Virus record (IMG/VR): IMGVR_UViG_3300036845_000498
Coordinates: 1-24,857 of that record
DNA: 24,857 bases
Origin: a virus
Direction: 5' to 3' (one strand)
Made by a program: the position numbers and the translations under genes. The notes beneath the pieces are model-generated. The model was not told the origin of the DNA. It made no database searches and saw only the letters and a list, made by a program, of their open reading frames with translations. Shown here piece by piece: positions 1 through 7,320 of the stretch; positions within the stretch are counted from its first letter, which is position 1, and every line of letters starts with the position of its first letter.

Positions 1-36
1 GAGAACGGCGCGGCACCGGTGAGAGGATGGCGATGA
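1..36 (+). CDS. C-terminal end of an upstream gene (partial)
   Basis: The first frame is open from the window edge and ends with TGA at 34-36, giving a tail of eleven residues. This stop forms an ATGA overlap with an ATG at 33, the same junction used by most genes that follow. Nothing can be said about function. The overlap is the only reason to call it coding. Confidence 0.4.
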   Translation, partial: ENGAAPVRGWR

Positions 37-233
37 CCAACTGCCCGTTCTACGGTCGCGCGATGTACGCGCAGATGATGCTGCCGCTCCGGTTCCTCCT
101 GCTGAACACGGAGGGCAATCAGTGCGGCTTGGTCACCGATGCGCATTCGCCGTGCATGCTCGAGACCGGCGGCGAGGAGATCGACTGGAGAAGGTGTCCG
201 CGCGTGCAGGACATTCGCATGGAGCACTCATGA
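33..233 (+). CDS. small conserved Cys-rich protein
   Basis: This 66-residue protein has four spaced cysteines within a pattern (NCPFYGR, GNQCGL, SPCMLE, RRCPRV) that I recall from short hypothetical proteins in acidobacterial genomes. That recollection is not verified here. A metal-binding role is plausible but unproven. I chose ATG 33 over ATG 27 because it makes an ATGA overlap with the preceding stop and lies six bases after the GAGAGG ribosome site, which would touch ATG 27. It overlaps the next start by ATGA at 230. Confidence 0.6.
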   Translation: MTNCPFYGRAMYAQMMLPLRFLLLNTEGNQCGLVTDAHSPCMLETGGEEIDWRRCPRVQDIRMEHS

Positions 234-532
234 AGGTGTATCTCGCCCAACTCAAATGCCCGAGCAACCATTGCGTGCTCGCACTGGCCGGAGTATTCGA
301 AAGCCTGGAGGACGCGCAAGCAGCGCTGGCATTGCGCCTGGGCACGACGTTCGGCGGGTTGGTCAGGGACAAGGTGCTCAATTACGAGTGCGGCATCTGC
401 CACTCCACCCGCTTGCACGTCGAAATAGCTCCGACCGTCTACGCCTCGATGGAAGAGGCGCTGCCTGAGTTGAAAGCGGCGGAGCAGGCCCAGGCTGAGT
501 TTCGGGCGGGCCTGAAGCAGTCGAGGAATTGA
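230..532 (+). CDS. hypothetical protein, 100 aa
   Basis: No family is recognised. The start at 230 overlaps the stop of the preceding gene (ATGA), and the longer reading frame to 122 would run through that gene. The protein has cysteines at KCPSNHC near the N terminus and CGIC near residue 55, so a bound metal is possible. The C-terminal third is charged and helical (many Ala, Glu, Gln). It sits in a chain of co-directional small genes, probably one transcript. Confidence 0.6.
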   Translation: MKVYLAQLKCPSNHCVLALAGVFESLEDAQAALALRLGTTFGGLVRDKVLNYECGICHSTRLHVEIAPTVYASMEEALPELKAAEQAQAEFRAGLKQSRN

Positions 533-538
533 AATAAT

Positions 539-736
539 ATGGTCACTTTTCGCATTCAGGAGCACACTATCCGAAACACCCAGGTGGTCGAGATCCTCGA
601 CGGCGAGCGGCTGCTGGGCACGATCTACCCGCAGGAGTGGGGCATCCGGCTGGTGAGCAAGTATCTCGACGGCAGTTTCGACCAGATCAGCATCGCGCCC
701 GGGCTGCCTGTGACGCTGGAGGTGCGCCTGCCATGA
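539..736 (+). CDS. hypothetical protein, 65 aa
   Basis: This is a short protein of mostly beta-type composition (alternating hydrophobic residues, with ILDGERLLGTIYP in the middle). No known motif is seen. It starts six bases after the previous stop, with no strong ribosome site, and its stop overlaps the next start by ATGA at 733, which supports translation as part of the same mRNA. Confidence 0.5.
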   Translation: MVTFRIQEHTIRNTQVVEILDGERLLGTIYPQEWGIRLVSKYLDGSFDQISIAPGLPVTLEVRLP

Positions 737-921
737 CACGGCAGCACACCTGGACCGTAACCGTGGCTGACCAATTGACGCGCGTCGAGACCTGCCTGCG
801 CTGCGGCCTCCTGCGTGTCGTTACGATGAATGGCGAGCATTTTTTTACGCGCCTTGATCGGCAGTTTGCGGTGTGCCCCTCGCCCTACCGGGAGCGGGCA
901 GTGGCCGACAGCGCTCCATAG
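733..921 (+). CDS. small CxxC protein, paralogue of the gene at 9523
   Basis: The 62-residue protein has one CLRC knuckle, the block VVTMNGEHFFTR and a CPSPYR end. The gene at 9523-9753 has the same layout (CEKC, IITMNGEHFFTR, CPSPYR), so the two are clear paralogues within one genome. The cysteines suggest a small zinc site, which is inference. ATG 733 is chosen because it overlaps the previous stop; an upstream in-frame ATG at 637 would lie wholly inside the previous gene. No function is known to me. Confidence 0.65.
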   Translation: MTRQHTWTVTVADQLTRVETCLRCGLLRVVTMNGEHFFTRLDRQFAVCPSPYRERAVADSAP

Positions 922-948
922 GAGGAAGTAAATGGAGGATCGCAGCAA

Positions 949-1257
949 ATGATGGTCTGGAGCGAGCAGAGTATCTCTAAGTGCCTAGAAGTGATGGACC
1001 ACGATCTGCGCAACCAAATCCGTTGGGCCGTGGTCATCATTGCGGCGAATCTAGGGGACGCAGCTTTCCACATCTGGCGGCGGAATTTCGCGGTGGCCTT
1101 CGCCTGCCTGTGGTGGGCCGCAGCCTCGGCGCTATTGCTCGCGAACGCGTTCGTCCAGCAGCGCACGCGCGACAAAATCCGCGTACTGACCTCGATCCAG
1201 CGAGCCATGGGCTACCGAAAAGAAGATGGATGTGATGATGGTGGTGACCGACGCTGA
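949..1257 (+). CDS. small membrane protein, 102 aa
   Basis: Residues 47 to 69 form a strongly hydrophobic helix (FAVAFACLWWAAASALLLANAFV), and a weaker hydrophobic stretch lies near residues 26-36, so one or two membrane segments are likely. Upstream, an AGGAGG site at 920-925 precedes a six-codon open frame (932-952) whose TGA overlaps the ATGs at 949 and 952. Function is unknown. The end overlaps the next gene by about 30 bases. Confidence 0.5.
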   Translation: MMVWSEQSISKCLEVMDHDLRNQIRWAVVIIAANLGDAAFHIWRRNFAVAFACLWWAAASALLLANAFVQQRTRDKIRVLTSIQRAMGYRKEDGCDDGGDRR

Positions 1258-1804
1258 CGAGAAGGACTTCGCCAAAATGACGAGCGCCGCGATGGGCCTG
1301 TTGAAGGCCGAGCTAGGGCGCACCGGCAGCGGTACGCCCGTCTTTTTGGTCCGCTATCCCAACGGCGATATCCAGAAGTTGCCCTTTCCCGAGGAGTACG
1401 GGAAGCTGATGAATCACGGCAAGGCGAAGGATGCGATCTTCGCAACCGTCCGCAGCATAGTGCGGAGCGCAGGCATTACGGCAGTCTGTTTCGGGACTGA
1501 GGCGTGGTTCGGCAAGCAAACCAAGGCGGGATGGGCTGCACCTCAAAAAGAATTTCTCAAGGCCATGCGCGAGCGCGGCTTTCAGAGAGCCGTTGACATG
1601 GGCTGGGCGGAGCGGCAGGAGTGCCTTGTTGTTACGCTCCAGACCGAGACGATGCTGCGGACTGTCACGCAGCCCTTCGAGCGCGATGACAGGGCGCATA
1701 CCATCTGGTATGTCGGCGAGCCGCGCCTCCGGGACGGGCCGCAGTCCCATTTCATGGGCCGTCAGAAAATGTACGGCGATCTGCGGGAGGAAAACCTGAG
1801 ATGA
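1226..1804 (+). CDS. hypothetical protein, 192 aa
   Basis: The protein looks soluble, with mixed alpha/beta composition, and carries no signal peptide or recognised motif. Several start codons lie close together (ATG 1226, 1235 and 1238), and the first overlaps the preceding membrane gene, so the exact start is open. The frame ends with an ATGA overlap with the next gene at 1801, which supports it as real. I do not recognise the family. Confidence 0.6.
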   Translation: MDVMMVVTDADEKDFAKMTSAAMGLLKAELGRTGSGTPVFLVRYPNGDIQKLPFPEEYGKLMNHGKAKDAIFATVRSIVRSAGITAVCFGTEAWFGKQTKAGWAAPQKEFLKAMRERGFQRAVDMGWAERQECLVVTLQTETMLRTVTQPFERDDRAHTIWYVGEPRLRDGPQSHFMGRQKMYGDLREENLR

Positions 1805-2073
1805 TCGGCGTTTTTACGAACCAGCAGTGGGTGCGCGTCTACCCGCACGGTGACGAGAGTAAGGCGGCGGTCGGCAAAGTCGTCGTGATCAGCGGCAACC
1901 AGCGGTCGATTGCCGTGGCCTTTGAGCACATTCCGCCGTTCGCGTTCCAGAATGGGCCGCTGGGCGTCGGCATTCACGCAGAGCACGGGCCCATGTTCTT
2001 CGCCTACCGCTATGAGATCGGGCCGTGGATCGAGATGATGGGCATGGGGCACTACGAAATCGAGGAGATATGA
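1801..2073 (+). CDS. hypothetical protein, 90 aa
   Basis: A small protein with beta-rich composition and a hydrophobic, Phe/Pro-rich centre (HIPPFAFQNGPLGVGIHAEHG). It is tied to both neighbours by ATGA overlaps (1801 and 2070), which is the best evidence that it is translated. No family is recognised. Confidence 0.55.
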   Translation: MIGVFTNQQWVRVYPHGDESKAAVGKVVVISGNQRSIAVAFEHIPPFAFQNGPLGVGIHAEHGPMFFAYRYEIGPWIEMMGMGHYEIEEI

Positions 2074-2753
2074 AAGAGTCCATGGCCGAGTTGGATGTGC
2101 TGATGCAGCGGATGCGCCTGTCCGCAGCGGCACGCGAGCGACAGCGTAAACTGCAGCGCTTCGACCCGGCGACCGGCAAGCTCGTGCCCAAGGTCAACCG
2201 CAATCGTTCGATCCGCGATGCCGCCGTGGTGCGCGAGCCAATCGGCAGGGGCAACGCCGAGCTGTGGATCACTTACACGCCGGGCCGGGAAGAATTCGTG
2301 CGTCTGCGCGAGCGGTGCCCTGAGCTGGTCCTGGCGATCTCGACTTGCGACCCCGACGCGCTCAACGGCTATGTGGCGTTCGACAAGCGCCATGCGCCGC
2401 GCCTGCCTATGACCACCGGCGACCTCGTGCAGTACATCCCGGTCCACGGCGGCGTGACGTACGCCTGCAAGGATTCCATCGCGGCGGTGTGGGGCTTCGA
2501 TACTATGCACGGCGGCAGCGAGAAAGTGCCGCGCACCGACCGGGACTGGATGCGCTACCAGTGCCACATCCTGCATCACGGCCTGGAGATCGCTGAGGAT
2601 CTGTGGCCGAAATTCCGCCGCGAGCGCAACCAAGTCAAGCGCGCTGAGATGGCACAGGGCCTGTTCGACATCGATCCGGCGGCCAGCGGCGATCTCAAGG
2701 AGCGGCTGGGCTTCGAAGCGCTGATCAGCCTGCTCTGCGGGAGGATCGGATGA
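2070..2753 (+). CDS. hypothetical protein, 227 aa
   Basis: The start at ATG 2070 overlaps the previous stop by ATGA; the frame stays open to 2025, but only within that gene. The N-terminal 45 residues are basic and helical (MKESMAELDVLMQRMRL, then RERQRKLQRF), which could bind nucleic acid. The rest is globular with several Cys and His but no clear metal motif. No family is recognised. It overlaps the next gene at 2750. Confidence 0.6.
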   Translation: MKESMAELDVLMQRMRLSAAARERQRKLQRFDPATGKLVPKVNRNRSIRDAAVVREPIGRGNAELWITYTPGREEFVRLRERCPELVLAISTCDPDALNGYVAFDKRHAPRLPMTTGDLVQYIPVHGGVTYACKDSIAAVWGFDTMHGGSEKVPRTDRDWMRYQCHILHHGLEIAEDLWPKFRRERNQVKRAEMAQGLFDIDPAASGDLKERLGFEALISLLCGRIG

Positions 2754-3337
2754 TGCCCGACCGCATCGCCCGCCTGGAGAAGGACAAGCGCGGCTACCCG
2801 ATCCCGTGGAACGTGCTGCGCGCGGATGACGGCACGCCGTTCTTCACGGTCAACGACGACCGCAAGGCGTGGCGCGCGGTTCGCGAGAGCCTCTGCCCCA
2901 TCTGCGGCGAGCGCCTGGGGCGCTGGCGCTGGCTGGTAGGAGGGCCGCGCAGCGCATTCGATCCTCACGGCGCTTATCTGGATTTGCCCATGCATCGTGA
3001 CTGCGGCGAGTTCTCCCTGGCGACCTGCCCCTATCTCGCGTTACCGCGCTACCTGGGCCGCATCGATGTGGTCAATCCAGAGAAGCTGCCTCCAGAGGCG
3101 CGCATTCTGTTGAACGAAACCATGATCCCCGAGCGGCCCGAGCTTTTCGTCGCCGTTCTCAGCGAGAAGATCCAGTTGCTGGACAACAGCCCGCTGCTCC
3201 CACATTTCAGGCCGGTGCCGCCGTTCGTGGAGTGGATCTTCTGGCGGCACGGGCAGCAGATCCCAGCGCATCGCGCGATGCCAATCCTGCGCGACATCTT
3301 CGGCGCGGACTGGGAGCTTCCCAGGAGGGCAGCGTGA
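2750..3337 (+). CDS. conserved phage protein with Cys/His metal site, 195 aa
   Basis: A short leader (KDKRGYPIPWNVL) is followed by LCPICGERLG near residue 49 and then MHRDCGEFSLATCPYL near residues 81-96. CxxC followed by HRDC and CP is the layout of a conserved hypothetical phage protein that I recall from actinobacterial and other phages; a zinc site is the natural reading. The function of the family is not known to me. It begins by ATGA overlap with the previous gene and ends in a GTGA overlap with the next. Confidence 0.65.
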   Translation: MMPDRIARLEKDKRGYPIPWNVLRADDGTPFFTVNDDRKAWRAVRESLCPICGERLGRWRWLVGGPRSAFDPHGAYLDLPMHRDCGEFSLATCPYLALPRYLGRIDVVNPEKLPPEARILLNETMIPERPELFVAVLSEKIQLLDNSPLLPHFRPVPPFVEWIFWRHGQQIPAHRAMPILRDIFGADWELPRRAA

Positions 3338-3549
3338 AATCAACTTTCCTGCCAGATCGCGCCATCGTGGAATTCACCAACGACGATTGGGCAGTGCTCA
3401 TGATGATCATGGGATATGCCCTTGGCGCGACTGCGAAGGATCGCGATTTCTTCCTCATGTCGGTTCGATTCGTCAACGCGCTCAACCGGGGAAACCCGTC
3501 ATACACGCCCTACGAGGAGGAGAAACACGAAGGGGGGATGCTGCAATGA
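3334..3549 (+). CDS. hypothetical protein, 71 aa, GTG start
   Basis: The GTG at 3334 overlaps the previous TGA and has a good ribosome site (AGGAGGG) five bases upstream. The frame continues to 3232 only inside the previous gene. The product has a hydrophobic Met-rich stretch (WAVLMMIMGYALGA) that could be a short membrane helix or a buried helix. No family is recognised. The stop overlaps the next ATG at 3546. Confidence 0.5.
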   Translation: MKSTFLPDRAIVEFTNDDWAVLMMIMGYALGATAKDRDFFLMSVRFVNALNRGNPSYTPYEEEKHEGGMLQ

Positions 3550-3782
3550 AAATCGCTCTGGACAGCGGCGGAGCCTACCTGGAGCCCGACGAAGGCCCGC
3601 GCGACACGCGCTTCCACAAGCGCATCGTGCGCGTCGAGCGAATCGCGAACACGCGCACCGGCCACAACGTGACGCTCGAATGCGGCCACGGCGTGCAGAC
3701 CTTTGGCGACCTTGCGCACGCCGAGGGCGTCGTGCTCTGCACCCAGTGCCGCGACCAGGAGGAACATGCCGAAAAACTCTGA
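3546..3782 (+). CDS. small CGH/CxxC protein, 78 aa
   Basis: The C-terminal half has LECGHGVQTF followed by LCTQC, a CGH plus CxxC arrangement typical of tiny zinc-knuckle phage proteins. The gene at 4465-4671 has the same arrangement (SCGHEVVF, GCAQC), so the genome carries two proteins of this type about 0.9 kb apart. Function is unknown. It starts by ATGA overlap, and its end overlaps the RHH gene. Confidence 0.6.
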   Translation: MKIALDSGGAYLEPDEGPRDTRFHKRIVRVERIANTRTGHNVTLECGHGVQTFGDLAHAEGVVLCTQCRDQEEHAEKL

Positions 3783-4212
3783 GGTCAAGCCGCGCCAGCA
3801 CGGCCCGCAGAAGGAGAAGACGCAGATCACGGTTCGCGTGGACACGGACCTGATGAACGAGGCTCACGCGCAGATGAAGGAGGACGACACGCGCATCACC
3901 GACATCGTCGAGCGCGGCATCTATCTGGCGCTCAGGGAGCGCAACCATCAGATGTCGCTCTACGAGAGACAGGTGCGTTTCATGGTATGCAATACCACTA
4001 AAAAGCAGCAGGTACTCCTGCGCGGCCTGCTGGTTGCCATGGTCGAGTACTCCGAAGGCAAGTTCACGCCCGAGGCCGGGAAGCTGTACGAGCTGGTGCG
4101 CTGGTTTCTTGAGAGCCGCAATAACGTGCCATACGTCAGCGCCTGCCTGGAACAGTACTCGCACTATGGCAAGAGCACCGAGGAGATCGATGAAACCAAG
4201 GCAAGCGAATGA
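3766..4212 (+). CDS. ribbon-helix-helix DNA-binding protein
   Basis: Residues about 18 to 60 fit a ribbon-helix-helix fold: a short strand TQITVRVD, a helix DLMNEAHAQMKEDD, a turn, then the helix ITDIVERGIYLALRERN. RHH proteins bind DNA as dimers through the strand and act mostly as repressors. Residues 60-148 are a helical extension with no recognised motif. ATG 3766 has the ribosome site AGGAGG just upstream; the frame is open further back only inside the previous gene. It is one candidate for the protein that binds the palindromic operators described elsewhere in this window, which is inference only. Confidence 0.65.
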   Translation: MPKNSEVKPRQHGPQKEKTQITVRVDTDLMNEAHAQMKEDDTRITDIVERGIYLALRERNHQMSLYERQVRFMVCNTTKKQQVLLRGLLVAMVEYSEGKFTPEAGKLYELVRWFLESRNNVPYVSACLEQYSHYGKSTEEIDETKASE

Positions 4213-4475
4213 TGGTGCGGCTGGCGATTCGCGGCTATCTTGGCAAGGCCGTTCAATTCGAGGAGCGGCTGGAGGTCGAGCAGGAGGGACTGGGGGACGT
4301 CCTCCCAGCGCTCGGCCTGAAGCATGCCGCAGCCATGGCCGACGGCAAGCTGGGCATGATCGAGCTTGAATTTCTCGACGAGCCCGACCGCAACCAGCGC
4401 TTCTTTCGCATCGGTGTGGATCCGAGTGGCATGGTGATGCCGATCTGTATCAACCTGGAGGGCAATGATGCTTGA
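4209..4475 (+). CDS. hypothetical protein, 88 aa
   Basis: A small acidic protein starting by ATGA overlap with the RHH gene. It has no cysteine cluster or recognised motif; the sequence alternates helix and strand (LGMIELEFLDEPDRNQRFFRIG). Genetic linkage and overlap are the evidence that it is translated. Confidence 0.5.
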   Translation: MMVRLAIRGYLGKAVQFEERLEVEQEGLGDVLPALGLKHAAAMADGKLGMIELEFLDEPDRNQRFFRIGVDPSGMVMPICINLEGNDA

Positions 4476-4671
4476 GATGACCGATGAGCAATTGGTCGGG
4501 CCCAGAACGATCACGGCCTGCGTCGAGGTCGGCGATGGAAGCTGGGAAGCCATCCTGTCGTGCGGACACGAGGTGGTGTTCGTGGTGCAGCCGCCGATGA
4601 CGTTGCCAGGATGTGCGCAGTGCCTGGATATTCTACTGGAGAGACGCAAGCATGCCTCGCCTGATCGATGA
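4465..4671 (+). CDS. small CGH/CxxC protein, 68 aa
   Basis: The sequence ILSCGHEVVFVVQPPMTLPGCAQC is cut here into its two parts, SCGHEV and GCAQC, which together make a CGH plus CxxC putative zinc knuckle like the one in the gene at 3546. GGAGGG lies four bases before the first ATG (4465); the second ATG at 4468 is equally possible. It overlaps both neighbours. Function is unknown. Confidence 0.55.
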   Translation: MMLEMTDEQLVGPRTITACVEVGDGSWEAILSCGHEVVFVVQPPMTLPGCAQCLDILLERRKHASPDR

Positions 4672-5575
4672 TCTCCGCGCGCCGTTGGCCCGCCTCAAGA
4701 AGCCGTTCTTTGTGCCGCCCGACAAGGAAGCCGCCTGGGCGTCCATCGCCAAGCACACGCACAACCTCCTCATGTCACCGGATCTCCCGGTGCTGTTGAT
4801 CGACAATGTGGCCGAATTCTTTTTCACCAGCGAGCAGGAATACTGGGATCTCAGGGACGACTTTCCGAATTTAGCACCGCCTTATCCGGCTTTCTGGTGC
4901 GAGTGCCGGATGGTCAAGAAGATCCACAGCAAGGAATGCGGCGATAACGACCTGGGCGCTCTGGTGCCGAATGGCCGCCTGGGCATGCTGATTCACGGCC
5001 TCGACCCCGCGCTCTGCAACGGCGAAGGTATACCCGCCAACGCGCGCTGGATTTTGTGGTGCGAGCTATTCGTCGATTATGGCAGGCGCGGTGTCACCGC
5101 CGATGGCCCTCACGGCTCGACGTTCCTGTGCATCGACGCCGAGGGCGTGATCATCGACCGGCCTTGGATGCAGTCGCTCGCCGCCGACCGGGACGCGGAG
5201 ATGATGCGGTCGTACATGACGTTCTTCAACCCGGCGTTTTTGGCGATGTCGTTTCTCCATTGCAAGAACGTCACCATCGTCGACAACGAGGTGCCCGCAG
5301 CGCTCGCCAAGCGCTACCGCGAGCGCCACGGCATCGCACCGTGCCGGTACAAGACGCTGATCATCGAGCCGCTCAAGAAAGTCCTGCGGCACGAGGGCAA
5401 GAGCGATAGCGTCGGCTTGCAGCGCGCTCTCCACATTTGCCGTGGGCACTTCAAGGATTACCGCGAAGGGCGCGGGCTGTTTGGGCGCTACCATCAACTG
5501 GTGTGGCAACCCAGCATCGTGCGCGGCACCAAGGGCAAGAGCGCGCCGCCGCGCGAGATCGAGGTGAAGGTATGA
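4652..5575 (+). CDS. conserved hypothetical phage protein, 307 aa
   Basis: This is the largest early gene. Near the C terminus it has SFLHCKNV (residues 200-207) and ALHICRGHFKDY followed by GLFGRYH (259-281). I recall this as the signature of a phage family of unknown function in which a His-Cys-Arg-Gly-His core precedes a Phe-Gly-rich end. The Cys/His spacing could hold a metal. ATG 4652 has GGAGAG upstream; the frame extends to 4613 only within the previous gene. It ends in an ATGA overlap at 5572. Confidence 0.6.
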   Translation: MPRLIDDLRAPLARLKKPFFVPPDKEAAWASIAKHTHNLLMSPDLPVLLIDNVAEFFFTSEQEYWDLRDDFPNLAPPYPAFWCECRMVKKIHSKECGDNDLGALVPNGRLGMLIHGLDPALCNGEGIPANARWILWCELFVDYGRRGVTADGPHGSTFLCIDAEGVIIDRPWMQSLAADRDAEMMRSYMTFFNPAFLAMSFLHCKNVTIVDNEVPAALAKRYRERHGIAPCRYKTLIIEPLKKVLRHEGKSDSVGLQRALHICRGHFKDYREGRGLFGRYHQLVWQPSIVRGTKGKSAPPREIEVKV

Positions 5576-5760
5576 CGCTAGATGAGGCACGACAACTGCG
5601 GCCCGGCGACAAGGTCCGCTACACCGAAGACATGACCATTAGCGAAATCACAGTGTTCAATGCACTCGAAGAGTTCCCAGATGGATACGTTGACATTTTC
5701 CACGACAACGGCTCTTACTCCGGTGGTCATTTGGAAAGGTTCTCTATCATCAAGCCATGA
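5572..5760 (+). CDS. small conserved phage protein, 62 aa
   Basis: It begins ARQLRPGDKVRY, the start of many short beta-barrel-like phage proteins with an RPGDKV turn. The rest is beta-rich and acidic. Both ends make ATGA overlaps (5572 and 5757). I know no function. Confidence 0.55.
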   Translation: MTLDEARQLRPGDKVRYTEDMTISEITVFNALEEFPDGYVDIFHDNGSYSGGHLERFSIIKP

Positions 5761-5927
5761 CGCATTGGGTTTCCTGCAACTCGTTCACGGTTGAGGTCAA
5801 GGTCGATGAACGCGGCGTGATCGTGTGGGCCGCGCCGCTGGTGAAGCGCTTCCTCCACCAGCCTATCGGGAACCTGCTCAACTGGGCGAAGCCGTTCGGC
5901 GGGCTGCGGCGAGAGATGTGGAAGTAA
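5757..5927 (+). CDS. small conserved phage protein, 56 aa
   Basis: Reading from the ATG at 5757, which overlaps the previous TGA, gives a 56-residue protein ending with TAA at 5925-5927. The layout, THWV then a beta pair (SFTVEVKVDERGVIVWAAPL), a basic VKRF and a final LNWAKPFGG, matches a tiny phage family I recall (an FTV-V...GVI..APP..RRF pattern). The function is unknown. It lies five bases before the next gene. Confidence 0.6.
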   Translation: MTHWVSCNSFTVEVKVDERGVIVWAAPLVKRFLHQPIGNLLNWAKPFGGLRREMWK

Positions 5928-5931
5928 AACT

Positions 5932-6267
5932 ATGAAGGATGAGGTCTACATCGGCGGGAGGGCAAGGCTGCCGTTGCTGCACTGCCCGGCGTGCAGCCAG
6001 TTGGTGGACGCGGCCAGATCCGTATCGCTGGACGATAAGCCTACCCGCCCGCGCAGCGGGGCTTTCACCGTCTGCCTGTATTGCGCGACTCTGCTGATGT
6101 TCGAGGAGAGTTCCACATCGACCTGCGGTCTGGGTTTGCGCCGAGTGTCGGCAAGCGAGGTGGAAGATCTGAAGCGGCGCGATCCGAAGTTCGCCGCCAT
6201 GTTGGCGAAGCTGCTCGAAGCGGCGCGCGAGTTGGCGTCTTCTCAAAAGCGAAAGGGGCAAGGTTGA
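5932..6267 (+). CDS. zinc-ribbon protein, 111 aa
   Basis: Two knuckles, HCPACSQ (residues 17-23) and VCLYCATLLMF (47-57), make a CxxC-x26-CxxC zinc ribbon followed by a helical, charged tail (SEVEDLKRRDPKFAAMLAK). Short phage proteins with this build are common and of unknown role; binding of nucleic acid or a partner protein is possible. It ends in a TGATG overlap with the next gene. Confidence 0.65.
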   Translation: MKDEVYIGGRARLPLLHCPACSQLVDAARSVSLDDKPTRPRSGAFTVCLYCATLLMFEESSTSTCGLGLRRVSASEVEDLKRRDPKFAAMLAKLLEAARELASSQKRKGQG

Positions 6268-6503
6268 TGAAGGCTTGCAAGGCATTGTTTCAGGTGAGCG
6301 CCGGTGTCGTGCCCGGCGAGCCCATCGCGGAGTACGGCAAGCGCTGGAGCTACGACGCCGACGAATTCGAGCAGGACCGCGAGACGCCGGAGGACCAGCC
6401 GACCATCTTCAGCAAGCGGCTGCAGGAGGCGCACCACTACGCGATGGGCCTGTCCAACCCGGCGTATGTCAACTGGGTGCGCGTCGATTGGCTCTGGGTC
6501 TGA
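6267..6503 (+). CDS. hypothetical protein, 78 aa
   Basis: The start at 6267 shares bases with the previous stop (TGATG). The protein is acidic and ends with aromatic residues (PAYVNWVRVDWLWV). No recognised domain is seen, although the ending resembles other small phage proteins. The next gene begins three bases after the stop. Confidence 0.55.
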   Translation: MKACKALFQVSAGVVPGEPIAEYGKRWSYDADEFEQDRETPEDQPTIFSKRLQEAHHYAMGLSNPAYVNWVRVDWLWV

Positions 6504-6506
6504 GTC

Positions 6507-6779
6507 ATGCTGCTGTTCGACCTCGGTACAATCGTCATCACCGACGGCGCGACAGCGCTGCTCACGGAGATCCAGGACATCGACGCGGCGGCGCGACTGA
6601 TCCGCCGTCACGTGACCGGCGACTGGGGCGAGCTGGATGCGCACGACCGGCAGGTCAACCAGGAGAATCTGCGGCGCGGCTGGCGGCTGATGTCGGTGTA
6701 TACTTTGCCCGGCGGGCAGCGCGTCTGGATCATCACTGACCAGGGGGTCACCACGATTCTGCTGCCGGATGAGTATTGA
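6507..6779 (+). CDS. plasmid-related-type small protein, 90 aa
   Basis: The order of motifs, LGTIVITDGATALL, then RRHVTGDWGELDAHDRQ, NQENLRRGWRLMSVY and RVWIITDQG ending in LLPDEY, is that of a widespread family often labelled plasmid-related protein. It occurs on plasmids, phages and integrative elements. The family is easy to recognise, but its biochemical role is not established as far as I know. It closes the first run of genes, since a separate promoter follows at 6797. Confidence 0.75.
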   Translation: MLLFDLGTIVITDGATALLTEIQDIDAAARLIRRHVTGDWGELDAHDRQVNQENLRRGWRLMSVYTLPGGQRVWIITDQGVTTILLPDEY

Positions 6780-6796
6780 GGTTTCACCCCAAGAGG

Positions 6797-6825
6797 TTGA
6801 CGTAAAACAACATGCGGTTTAACAT
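6797..6825 (+). promoter_or_regulatory. promoter with palindrome in the spacer (site 1)
   Basis: The -35 is TTGACG (6797-6802), the spacer is exactly 17 bases, and the -10 is TAACAT (6820-6825). The spacer holds AAACAACATGCGGTTT (6805-6820), a match to AAACnnCATGnnGTTT that occurs in the same register at four other promoters here. The predicted start of transcription, about seven bases after the -10, falls on the ATG at 6833, so the mRNA should be leaderless. Confidence 0.75.
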
Positions 6826-6832
6826 AGGAAGC

Positions 6833-7057
6833 ATGAATATCACCCAGAAAGAAACGCAAGTCTTGGAGTACGTCAAACGATACAGCATGGTCGCAACCGG
6901 CCTCGGTAGCCGCGAGCCTTTCCCGTCTTTCAATTCCATCCTGGAAGCGCTGAAGCAGAAGGAGCTTGTCCACCGCGAAGATCTCACCGCCATCAACGGC
7001 ACCTATTCCACCTGGACCCTGAGCGACAAAGGCCGCCGTCTGCTGGAGGCGCGCTAA
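6833..7057 (+). CDS. small winged-helix-like protein, 74 aa
   Basis: The sequence starts with a helical region (QKETQVLEYVKRY) and ends with STWTLSDKGRRLLEAR, which looks like the wing and last helix of a winged-helix DNA-binding domain. The call is tentative because the first helices are weak. I prefer ATG 6833 to ATG 6812 because 6812 lies inside the promoter spacer, while 6833 is where a transcript from TAACAT would begin. It makes a TAATG overlap with the next gene. It could be a regulator of the operator regulon, which is inference. Confidence 0.6.
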   Translation: MNITQKETQVLEYVKRYSMVATGLGSREPFPSFNSILEALKQKELVHREDLTAINGTYSTWTLSDKGRRLLEAR

Positions 7058-7320
7058 TGACGACCGGAGTCCTGGTCAGAATCACCGGCGCGCGAAACTT
7101 CACCGGGCGCGTGCTGATCGCAACTGACATCGCTATGATCGTGGCTGTCGGCGAAGATCGCACCGTGACGCTGCGGCGCGATCCCGCGAGCACCAAGCCG
7201 GATCAATGGCGGTTCGGGGGCCTGCCCGTCGGCGTGCGGCCCGTGGCGCAACCGTCAGGCGACTTCGCGAATCGGCTGGCCGCTCTCGAACAACGCACAC
7301 GGAGGGACGAGGAGGCGTGA
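7057..7320 (+). CDS. hypothetical protein, 87 aa
   Basis: The start overlaps the previous stop (TAATG). The first 45 residues look like a small beta-barrel (TGVLVRITGARNFTGRVLI, then IVAVGEDRTVTLRR), and the C terminus is basic and helical. No family is recognised. Its stop overlaps a GTG at 7317. Confidence 0.5.
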   Translation: MTTGVLVRITGARNFTGRVLIATDIAMIVAVGEDRTVTLRRDPASTKPDQWRFGGLPVGVRPVAQPSGDFANRLAALEQRTRRDEEA

